A stretch of 11,828 nt of DNA, taken from contig URTQ01000030.1 in assembly GCA_900550855.1 (NCBI GenBank), forward strand, positions 1-11,828, given 5' to 3'. This document shows, piece after piece, positions 1 to 6,109 of this stretch (its first letter is position 1; every line of letters begins with the position of its first letter). Origin of the DNA: an uncultured Eubacteriales bacterium (GTDB lineage: Bacteria; Bacillota; Clostridia; Christensenellales; CAG-917). Under the pieces are notes generated by a model, which searched no databases, had not been told where the DNA came from, and worked only from the letters and a program-made list of their open reading frames with translations. Position numbers and translations under genes: made by a program.

Positions 1-128
1 GGCGGGTGCGTAAACCCGAAAAGTCCCGAAAGGGCGGCGGCGATTGCGCCGCTTGCCCATTCTTTTTGCGCCGAACTCATTTTCGAGATTTGCGCTTTTG
101 CGAGTTTTCGTGCTTCGATTTTGTTCAT
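1..128 (-). CDS. Probable 5-formyltetrahydrofolate cyclo-ligase, N-terminal 42 residues (cut by window edge)
   Basis: Only the N-terminus is present and the rest lies beyond base 1. It opens MNKIEARKLAKAQISKMSS, then QKEWASGAIAAALSGLFGF. A basic 'RK.lak...is.ms..qke..s..i...l' helix like this is typical of the start of 5-formyltetrahydrofolate cyclo-ligase (YgfA/MTHFS), an ATP-dependent cytosolic enzyme that returns 5-formyl-THF to the folate pool as 5,10-methenyl-THF. The ATP-binding and catalytic parts are not visible, so the assignment rests on this short helix pattern. The ATG at 126-128 lies 37 bases after the alr stop, in the same direction, so co-transcription with alr is likely. There is no Shine-Dalgarno; the start is preceded directly by GAAAA. 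Another small cytosolic protein with a basic first helix cannot be excluded. Confidence 0.5.
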   Translation of the reverse strand, partial: MNKIEARKLAKAQISKMSSAQKEWASGAIAAALSGLFGFTHP

Positions 129-165
129 TTTTCAGCCGTATTACGTTGATAATTTTGTGTAGTAA

Positions 166-1149
166 TTAGTTGAGATATACTCTCTTTATTCTGCCCTTTT
201 GCGAGGTCATAAGGCAATATTCTATTGTGTTTCGCTCGCGTGCGACTTCGCTTGCTTTGTCGCCGTCGAAAAGCAGAACTTTTTCACCGACTTTTGCCGC
301 TAAATCGTCGGTATCTACGACGAAACAGTCCATACACACGTTGCCGATTACGGCGCATTTTTTGCCGCAAATCCACACGGACGAGGGATTCTCTCTTGCA
401 ATCGAATCGGCATATCCGCCGAAAACCACCGCCGTGTTCGTCGCCTTTTGCAAAGCAAAATCGCCGTAACTCACTCTTTCGCCCGCTTGCAAACACCGAG
501 ATTCGATGACTTGCGAATACGCGCTCATTGCGCCATCGTATGCGTTTATGCCGAGCCGAACGCCGTCGTAGCGCAAATTCGGATTGAAAAGCGAATGGCT
601 CGAAGCAAGGTGCGCTTTTATATCGGGATAATACCCTTTTGCGACCTCGACGAACTTGTCGAACGCGCTCTTTTGCGATTCGGTTTCGTCGCGCAAATGC
701 GAATATATACACGAAACGTTTATGCCGAGCGCTTTTGCCTTTGGCAAGACGATTTGAAGTTCGTCAAGGCAAAAGCCCAGCCTGTGCATACCGCTGTCGA
801 CTTTGACGTGCGCTTTCAGTTTTGCGGGATTTATGCGGTTTGAATTTATCAAACTCACGATTTTTGCGAACTGCTCTCGATTGTGCAATCCTATTGTCAA
901 ATCCTGCCGATATGCCCTATAAATCTCGTTTTCGCAGAGGGCAAGCACGAGAACGTCGCGTTTTATGCCCGCGCGTCTTAGTTTCAACCCTTCTTCGAGA
1001 GTTTCCACGCCGAAAGCGGAAACGAGGTTTTCCACTCGCTTTGCGACCTTTACGAGTCCGTGTCCGTATGCGTCCGCTTTGACCATAAGCATAACGGGAA
1101 CGCCGACGAGCCGCTTTGTCGCAAGGACGTTTTGCTCTATTCTGTTCAA
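166..1149 (-). CDS. alr: Alanine racemase
   Basis: PLP-dependent enzyme that interconverts L- and D-alanine, supplying D-Ala for peptidoglycan. Residue numbers are from the TTG at 1147-1149. The PLP lysine is K24 in MVKADAYGHG. HVKVDSGMHRLGF (114-126) and GVRLG (196-200, with the arginine that faces the PLP ring nitrogen) are standard barrel motifs. The catalytic tyrosine of the C-terminal beta domain is Y228 in ERVSYGD, followed by GGYADS and GNVCMD (269-275), and the protein ends GRIKRVYLN. At 327 residues it is slightly shorter than the usual 360-380. The start is a problem: the frame is open upstream to a stop at 1192-1194 and encodes VVEIDL, matching the family's 'WAEIDL' motif, but contains no ATG or GTG. 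The TTG given here falls inside that motif and has no nearby Shine-Dalgarno. The gene lies 126 bases after the hydratase and 37 bases before the folate gene. Confidence 0.93.
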   Translation of the reverse strand: MNRIEQNVLATKRLVGVPVMLMVKADAYGHGLVKVAKRVENLVSAFGVETLEEGLKLRRAGIKRDVLVLALCENEIYRAYRQDLTIGLHNREQFAKIVSLINSNRINPAKLKAHVKVDSGMHRLGFCLDELQIVLPKAKALGINVSCIYSHLRDETESQKSAFDKFVEVAKGYYPDIKAHLASSHSLFNPNLRYDGVRLGINAYDGAMSAYSQVIESRCLQAGERVSYGDFALQKATNTAVVFGGYADSIARENPSSVWICGKKCAVIGNVCMDCFVVDTDDLAAKVGEKVLLFDGDKASEVARERNTIEYCLMTSQKGRIKRVYLN

Positions 1150-1182
1150 GTCAATTTCGACGACGATTTCGATAAGCCACCT

Positions 1183-1198
1183 CGCATAATCTTATGCG
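1183..1198 (-). repeat. Inverted repeat abutting the alr Shine-Dalgarno candidate
   Basis: CGCATAA and TTATGCG form a perfect 7-bp stem around a 2-base centre. In RNA the loop would open to about four bases. On the minus strand the stem is followed with no gap by AGGTGG (1182-1177), the only Shine-Dalgarno-like sequence before alr. It could be a leader hairpin or a dyad operator; the sequence does not say which. Confidence 0.5.
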
Positions 1199-1275
1199 CG
1201 CGGAATCGAGTCGGTGACATAATTTTATGCTTTACTCGCTACAACGCCGTATAATGTTCGCTATTAAAGAACGAT

Positions 1276-3480
1276 TCAACCGCGCTTATAGTAGTTGATA
1301 AGGCAACCGTCGAGAATGATTTGTTTTTCGCTGTCGGTGAGAGCGTCCATACGCAAAGTGACGTTTTGCGATTTTCCGTCACGAACGAGGTGCGCCTCAA
1401 ACTGCGTTTTGCCGCTCGATATGACTTCTCTCACGTTCTCGATAACCAGGATATCCCCTTTTAGATAGTCGGTTTTGTCGTCTATGAGCGGAAGCATACC
1501 CCAGTTTATGAGGTTAGAGCGATAACGCTTGGTTGCGTACTCTCTTGCGATATTCGCGCCGCCCGAAAGGAAGCGTTGGCAACTTGCCGCTTGCTCTCTC
1601 GCGCTTCCGTCGCCGGGTTTGACGGCAAATATGCAAGAGGAAATCGTCGTATCGTCGACGGATATTCCGAGTTGCTTCAAAACCACTTTTACGTCGTTAT
1701 TCTCGCCGTCGCGCACTTTTTTGCTTTCGCCGACGTACGAGGGGTCTTTTCTCGAAAGCGCAAACTCAGCAAGGCGCAAAGGATTGCTTCTGTAAGAGGA
1801 CGTTTCGCCCGACGGTATGAGTTCGTCCGTGGTGGTGACTGGGTCGTTTATTACGCTGCAAAGTTTGAGCGCAAGATTGTTTTTGAGCGGCGAAATTGTC
1901 GGAATGTCGGTGATGTTCGGACCGTACACGAGTTGCTCGGAAGAATCCGCTTTGCCGAAGCCGTTGTACACTCGCGACGTATACGCTTTTTCGTCGTATT
2001 CGAATGGCGCAAAGTTGTCGTCGAAATCGACGTCCAAAGCGGAAGTCAACACGCCGCCGTTTGCCGCCGTAGCCGCAATAGAGCGTGCGTCCATAAGCGC
2101 AACCGAAGCGATTTGATTGTCCGAAGGCTTGCTTCCCTCTCGTCTTTCAAAGTTTCTCGTCGTATGTCGAATACTGAATCCGTTGTTGCACGGAACGTCG
2201 CCTGCGCCGAAGCACGGACCGCAGAAACAAGGTTTGACGACTGCGCCGCTCTCGATGAGAGATGCGATAGAGCCGTTTCTGACGAGCGCAAGATTGGTGG
2301 GTTGAGAGCCTGCGTATACGTTGAGCGAAAACGCGCCGCTTCCCACGCTTCTGCCTTTAAGTATGTTTGCGGCAAGCGCGATATTGTCGTAAGTGCCGCC
2401 TGCGCAACCTGCGATTACGCCTTGCGATACGACGATTTTGCCGTCTTTTATCTTGTCGGTAAGGCGGAACGCGCCCTCTTTCAAGCCCAAAAGTTTGTTG
2501 CCTTCCTTTTCGACTTCTGACAAAATATCGTACGGATTTGCGATTACGTCCGCAAGTTTATAGACGTTCGAGGGATGGAACGGAAGCGCAATCATAGGCT
2601 CGACTTTGCTCAAATCGACCAAAATTCCGCCGTCGTACAGAGCGCCGTTTTGCGGCGCAAGACGTTTATATTCGTTCTCTCTATGATAGGTTTTGAGATA
2701 CTCTCTCGTCTTTTCGTCGGTGCACCATATGGACGAAAGGCACGCGCTTTCGGTGGTCATAACGTCTATGCCGTTTCTAAATTCCATAGGAAGTTCGGCT
2801 ATGCCGTCGCCCACGAATTCGAGAATGCAATTTTTGACGAATCCGCTCTTAAACACTTTGCCGATTATGGCAAGCGCAACGTCTTGCGGTCCTACGCCCT
2901 TGCGGACTTTGCCGCTCAAACATACCGCTATGACGCGCGGATAATCTACGTCGTACGTGCGCTTCAAAAGTTGTTTGACAAGTTCGGGTCCGCCCTCGCC
3001 TATCGCCATAGTGCCGATTGCGCCGTAGCGTGTGTGCGAGTCGCTTCCGAGTATCATTTTGCCGCAACCTGCAAACATCTCGCGCATATAACTGTGGATT
3101 ACGGCCACGTTTGCGGGAACGTAGATTCCGCCGTACTTCTTTGCGCAAGAGAGTCCGAAAACGTGGTCGTCCTCGTTTATCGTGCCGCCTACCGCGCAAA
3201 GCGAGTTGTGACAGTTGGTCAAAACGTACGGAACGGGAAATTCGCTAAGTCCGCTCGCCTTTGCCGACTGAATTATGCCGACGTAGGTTATGTCGTGCGA
3301 AGCCATTGCGTCGAAACGGATATTGAGTTTGTCCTCACGCCCCGAAAGGTTGTGCGAGGACAGCACCGAATACGCAATCGTGCCTTGCTTGCTCGGCTTT
3401 ACGCATGCCGCTCTTAATTGTTCCTCGTCTACGAGTTTTCCGTTAAGATAATAGGTTGCCTGATTTATAAGTTCAATCAT
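1276..3480 (-). CDS. Aconitase-family [4Fe-4S] hydratase (putative aconitate hydratase)
   Basis: 734 residues of the aconitase superfamily, whose members catalyse dehydration and rehydration of hydroxy-acids such as citrate to isocitrate in the cytosol. Visible landmarks: ASHDITYVG near residue 60, NCHNSLCAVGGTINEDDHVFG (89-109), SDSHTRYGAIGTMAIGEGG (146-164), and the cluster cysteines C359 (AGCAGG) and C420/C423 (CFCGPCFG). RHTTRNFERREGS (438-450) is the arginine-rich substrate region. The swivel domain carries GDGSAREQAA (623-632) with the catalytic-serine motif and ends at SNLINWGMLPL. The set is complete, so an active cluster enzyme is likely. From memory it resembles the proteins often labelled simply 'hydratase' in Clostridia rather than classical AcnA or AcnB, so the substrate may not be citrate. 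The ATG at 3478-3480 is preceded by GAAAA and no Shine-Dalgarno, with a hairpin at 3491-3512. Confidence 0.92.
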   Translation of the reverse strand: MIELINQATYYLNGKLVDEEQLRAACVKPSKQGTIAYSVLSSHNLSGREDKLNIRFDAMASHDITYVGIIQSAKASGLSEFPVPYVLTNCHNSLCAVGGTINEDDHVFGLSCAKKYGGIYVPANVAVIHSYMREMFAGCGKMILGSDSHTRYGAIGTMAIGEGGPELVKQLLKRTYDVDYPRVIAVCLSGKVRKGVGPQDVALAIIGKVFKSGFVKNCILEFVGDGIAELPMEFRNGIDVMTTESACLSSIWCTDEKTREYLKTYHRENEYKRLAPQNGALYDGGILVDLSKVEPMIALPFHPSNVYKLADVIANPYDILSEVEKEGNKLLGLKEGAFRLTDKIKDGKIVVSQGVIAGCAGGTYDNIALAANILKGRSVGSGAFSLNVYAGSQPTNLALVRNGSIASLIESGAVVKPCFCGPCFGAGDVPCNNGFSIRHTTRNFERREGSKPSDNQIASVALMDARSIAATAANGGVLTSALDVDFDDNFAPFEYDEKAYTSRVYNGFGKADSSEQLVYGPNITDIPTISPLKNNLALKLCSVINDPVTTTDELIPSGETSSYRSNPLRLAEFALSRKDPSYVGESKKVRDGENNDVKVVLKQLGISVDDTTISSCIFAVKPGDGSAREQAASCQRFLSGGANIAREYATKRYRSNLINWGMLPLIDDKTDYLKGDILVIENVREVISSGKTQFEAHLVRDGKSQNVTLRMDALTDSEKQIILDGCLINYYKRG

Positions 3481-3490
3481 TTTTCTAATT

Positions 3491-3512
3491 TATGCACGCC
3501 GTTTTGTGCATA
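3491..3512 (-). repeat. Stem-loop just upstream of the hydratase start
   Basis: TATGCAC and GTGCATA form a perfect 7-bp stem with an 8-base loop. Its 3' arm ends 10 bases before the hydratase ATG, and the bases between are A-rich with no Shine-Dalgarno. It would lie in the 5' leader and could affect start access or RNA stability. Confidence 0.45.
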
Positions 3513-3557
3513 TCTTTGTGTCTACATATCGCGCATACGGCTCGTATTCTCATTTGA

Positions 3558-3576
3558 CGATTTACAGAGTAAATCG
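3558..3576. repeat. 8-bp perfect stem-loop between PH-like gene and hydratase
   Basis: CGATTTAC and GTAAATCG form a perfect 8-bp stem around the loop AGA, a few bases after the stop of the gene at 3581-4060. On the minus strand no T-run follows, so it is not a good intrinsic terminator for that gene. On the plus strand A-rich then T-rich sequence follows, but no plus-strand gene is present. It may be a leader hairpin of the hydratase transcript or a dyad protein site. Confidence 0.4.
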
Positions 3577-3580
3577 AAAA

Positions 3581-4060
3581 TTATTTTTTGTTTTTGTCTT
3601 TCTTTTCGGGTGTGAAAACTTCGACGATGACTTCGCCGATATGATTGCGCATTTCGTGAATGAAAGCGTCGATTTTGCCCGTTGCGATATTCACTTTGAA
3701 ACTCATCTCGCCGTCTTGTTCGTTTTGTCCTTTGACGATGACGTAAATCTCGCGCGTTATGCTGTTTTGCTTTATGCAAACGACGTCGTCGTACTTGATT
3801 TTGTCCACGAAAAAGCCGAGAACGGCAATCATTTTGTCGTCTTTGAATCCGTAGTAACTGTTGAAAAGCACGAGCGCGGCGGCAACCGCTATGACGAGCG
3901 CGGCAACGAGGGATACCCACGCAACTGCCGGCTGTTGAGTGCTTACGCCGTTTGCGCCCGATATCATCGCTATGTCGAGTCCGCCGATTGCCAGCGCACC
4001 CAAGATTACCACGGCAACGATAACCGTTTTGACTATGCCGAAATTCATTCTAAACTTCAT
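3581..4060 (-). CDS. Two-span membrane protein with a bacterial PH-like domain
   Basis: 159 residues. Two hydrophobic segments at about 10-35 and 46-66 are joined by a short polar loop. A soluble domain follows at about 67-142, beginning FNSYYGFKDDKMIAVLGFF and continuing VDKIKYDDVVCIKQNS. This 'Y.i.dd.l....g.....i.yddI..i' layout is that of the YyaB-like bacterial PH domains (bPH_4 type), which sit at the membrane and whose roles are mostly unknown. The tail, KKDKNKK, is strongly basic and probably cytoplasmic. The start is well supported: AGGAG lies 6 bases before the ATG at 4058-4060. It lies 88 bases after a six-span membrane protein in the same direction, and the two may act together. 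No enzymatic motif is visible. Confidence 0.75.
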   Translation of the reverse strand: MKFRMNFGIVKTVIVAVVILGALAIGGLDIAMISGANGVSTQQPAVAWVSLVAALVIAVAAALVLFNSYYGFKDDKMIAVLGFFVDKIKYDDVVCIKQNSITREIYVIVKGQNEQDGEMSFKVNIATGKIDAFIHEMRNHIGEVIVEVFTPEKKDKNKK

Positions 4061-4121
4061 ACTTCGCTCCTAAAAATGTCCGTTTGTTGTAGGTCTTTTG
4101 CGATTCTATTTTTTATCTCGC

Positions 4122-4140
4122 TATTGCGACTTGCGCAATA
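4122..4140. repeat. 7-bp stem-loop between membrane protein and PH-like gene
   Basis: TATTGCG and CGCAATA form a perfect 7-bp stem with a 5-base loop (ACTTG on the plus strand), 8 bases after the stop of the upstream gene. The sequence after it on the minus strand is A-rich rather than T-rich, so it looks more like an RNA-stabilising hairpin or dyad than a terminator. Confidence 0.35.
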
Positions 4141-4148
4141 CGTTGCTT

Positions 4149-5186
4149 TTATTCTTCGTCCGATTTTTCCTCGTCGGATTTGTCCTTGACGTACTCGTCT
4201 ATGGTTATCTGACGTCCGTCCTGCGCCTCGTAGTCGTAGTTGTCCGACTGCTGTTCGGCGCGGAAACCGTACTCAACCGTGTTGATAACCGTCGTTGCGT
4301 CCGTGTAGAAACTGAATCCTTTGGTCTTGTAGTAGCCGATAAGTTCGATTGCCCTGAGCATAAAGTAGTACATCGACGGCAAGATGAGGGACATAAGTCC
4401 GCCAGTGGGGATTGCAAACGTCATGGTGCAAAGATACACTATCGTGAACGTCACCGCATAGGATTTGAAAAGTCCGCCGACGTTGCTCTTGACATATGTC
4501 AAACTTCTCGTGAAACTCGTGTATACGCTCTCTTCGGGATGGAAAATCATTCTAGGCAACCACCCTGCCAAAAGCGTGGCGCGCAACGAGCATATGCAAA
4601 TGCCCACGACGATGAGTATGGGCATCACGAAAAACGCTATCGAATCGAAAAGTCCGAACAAAATGGACAACATCAACGCGGCAAATATCAAGTCGATGGG
4701 AAGTGTTATCGTGAGCCTTGCCGCCGAATACTTGCAGCATTTTTTGAAGTTGAGAGCCATATTGCTGGCAAATCCGTAGCGCATATTCGACGCCATAAGA
4801 TTGTTGATTATGTCGGCGTTCGTGTAGTACGAAAGTCCGAAAACGAAGCAGTAAAGCGCATAGACGAAAATCCCTGCGAACACGAGTCCGACGGTGATTC
4901 CGACGTTCTGCGCACATATACCGAACACGCCTTCGAGCGAGTGCAACACGTCGCCGATTGCGCCGCGTATGGTGGACGAGCCGTCCCACACCGACGCTAC
5001 GCTGTCCTTTATCGCTAAAACGTATGCGTTTACGTCGCCGACAGCCGAAAGTGCGTTCCATATCGGCAGAATTATCGCCGCGCCGATGGCAATCGACAGC
5101 ACGAGGGATATGACGATCCACAAAAAGATCTTCACCGCGTGACCCATATTTGAAAACAACAGGGATAACGAATACTTAAATTCCAT
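4149..5186 (-). CDS. Six-span membrane protein of unknown function with acidic C-terminal tail
   Basis: 345 residues with about six predicted transmembrane segments: 20-42, 95-118, 157-178, 182-204, 242-262 and 263-285. A conserved-looking amphipathic stretch before the last pair (FHPEESVYTSFTRSLTYVK, 215-233) resembles the 'P.eAl..S' helix common in uncharacterised Firmicute polytopic proteins of the DUF975 kind; I do not claim membership. The last 55 residues are soluble and acidic and end in a duplicated KSDEE. No enzyme motif or signal peptide is seen. The Shine-Dalgarno GGAGAG sits 4 bases before the ATG and touches a hairpin at 5197-5209. The neighbouring gene at 5240-6100 has the same span number and layout, so the two may be distant paralogues or partner subunits. 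Confidence 0.8.
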   Translation of the reverse strand: MEFKYSLSLLFSNMGHAVKIFLWIVISLVLSIAIGAAIILPIWNALSAVGDVNAYVLAIKDSVASVWDGSSTIRGAIGDVLHSLEGVFGICAQNVGITVGLVFAGIFVYALYCFVFGLSYYTNADIINNLMASNMRYGFASNMALNFKKCCKYSAARLTITLPIDLIFAALMLSILFGLFDSIAFFVMPILIVVGICICSLRATLLAGWLPRMIFHPEESVYTSFTRSLTYVKSNVGGLFKSYAVTFTIVYLCTMTFAIPTGGLMSLILPSMYYFMLRAIELIGYYKTKGFSFYTDATTVINTVEYGFRAEQQSDNYDYEAQDGRQITIDEYVKDKSDEEKSDEE

Positions 5187-5196
5187 ATTACTCTCC

Positions 5197-5209
5197 GAGG
5201 CATAGCCTC
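5197..5209 (-). repeat. Stem-loop touching the Shine-Dalgarno of the 345-residue membrane protein
   Basis: GAGGC and GCCTC form a perfect 5-bp stem with a 3-base loop. On the minus strand it is followed with no gap by GGAGAG (5196-5191) and then the ATG. A second short dyad, CGCAAA / TTTGCG with a 6-base loop (5218-5235), lies just upstream in the same 53-base gap. Confidence 0.45.
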
Positions 5210-5239
5210 ATATTTTTCGCAAAACCGAATTTGCGGATT

Positions 5240-6100
5240 TTATTTTGACCAAATATCTTTTTTCTTCTTTTCCAAGTCCATACGTTCAGTGCCCGTGACC
5301 TCGTAAAAAAGATTGTACATAAGCGTGACGTAGAACGGAACGACGTACAGATACGCAATAGCGTCCAAAAGCACTTCCGCGATTACGCCGCATTTGAGCG
5401 CGCCCGTCACAATCATACAAATCTCGACGGGAAGCACGCACAAAAGTATCGTGAAGAACGTGTTTGCAAGCCGTCCCGACATACTTCTGACCGCTTGGCG
5501 AAGCGCGGCTTTCTTGGGAAGCCCCGTATGCAGACAGTACGGCGGCCAAAGTATGACTATCGACATAATGAGTATCATCGAAAACTGCATCAATACGAGC
5601 GTAAGCGACGAGAACACGAGCCACGTCACCCTGCTCTTGAACGTAACCCACCATAGATAGTACAAAACGGTCGCAAGCAAGTTGAATATTTCGAACGAGC
5701 AGAATGCGAGCAAGCAGAACAAAAGCGAGGTCAAAAGGTTGAAATTGAGCCTCGTTTTCACTCTGTCGGGCGCAATCGTGAATACGCCTATTCGCATATG
5801 CGTGTCTATAACGCCGTACATAATCGCGACGAAAAACACGAGAAGCGCAAATCCGATAAGTCCGAGATACCAGTAGGAAAACGGTAGTTCGCGCATTGCG
5901 ACGTACATATCCGCAAAATTCGACGGATTTATCGTTTCATAGTCGAAAAGATAGTAAAGAGTCGAGGACGGCGAGAGCAAAAACGGCAACAGCAACGCAG
6001 GGGCGACGCTCATAAGCATAAGATACGCGCCCTTGTCGAAAAAGTATTTCCAAGTCTGCTTGAAGCAGGCTTTGCTATTATTACTGTTTCTAACTCTCAT
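5240..6100 (-). CDS. Six-span membrane protein of unknown function
   Basis: 286 residues, very hydrophobic, with spans at about 25-43, 76-98, 121-151, 158-188, 211-232 and 240-264. The two middle segments are long. A short N-terminal amphipathic stretch (NSKACFKQTWKYFFDKGAY, 8-26) and a basic helix before the last pair (LPKKAALRQAVRSMSGR, 194-210) recall the downstream 345-residue protein. The C-terminus EKKKKDIWSK is basic. No catalytic motif was found. The start is firm: AAGGTGG lies 4 bases before the ATG at 6098-6100, and only 9 bases separate it from the valS stop, so it is very probably co-transcribed and perhaps translationally coupled with valS. Function unknown; a transport or envelope role is only a guess. 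Confidence 0.8.
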   Translation of the reverse strand: MRVRNSNNSKACFKQTWKYFFDKGAYLMLMSVAPALLLPFLLSPSSTLYYLFDYETINPSNFADMYVAMRELPFSYWYLGLIGFALLVFFVAIMYGVIDTHMRIGVFTIAPDRVKTRLNFNLLTSLLFCLLAFCSFEIFNLLATVLYYLWWVTFKSRVTWLVFSSLTLVLMQFSMILIMSIVILWPPYCLHTGLPKKAALRQAVRSMSGRLANTFFTILLCVLPVEICMIVTGALKCGVIAEVLLDAIAYLYVVPFYVTLMYNLFYEVTGTERMDLEKKKKDIWSK

Positions 6101-6109
6101 CTTGCCACC

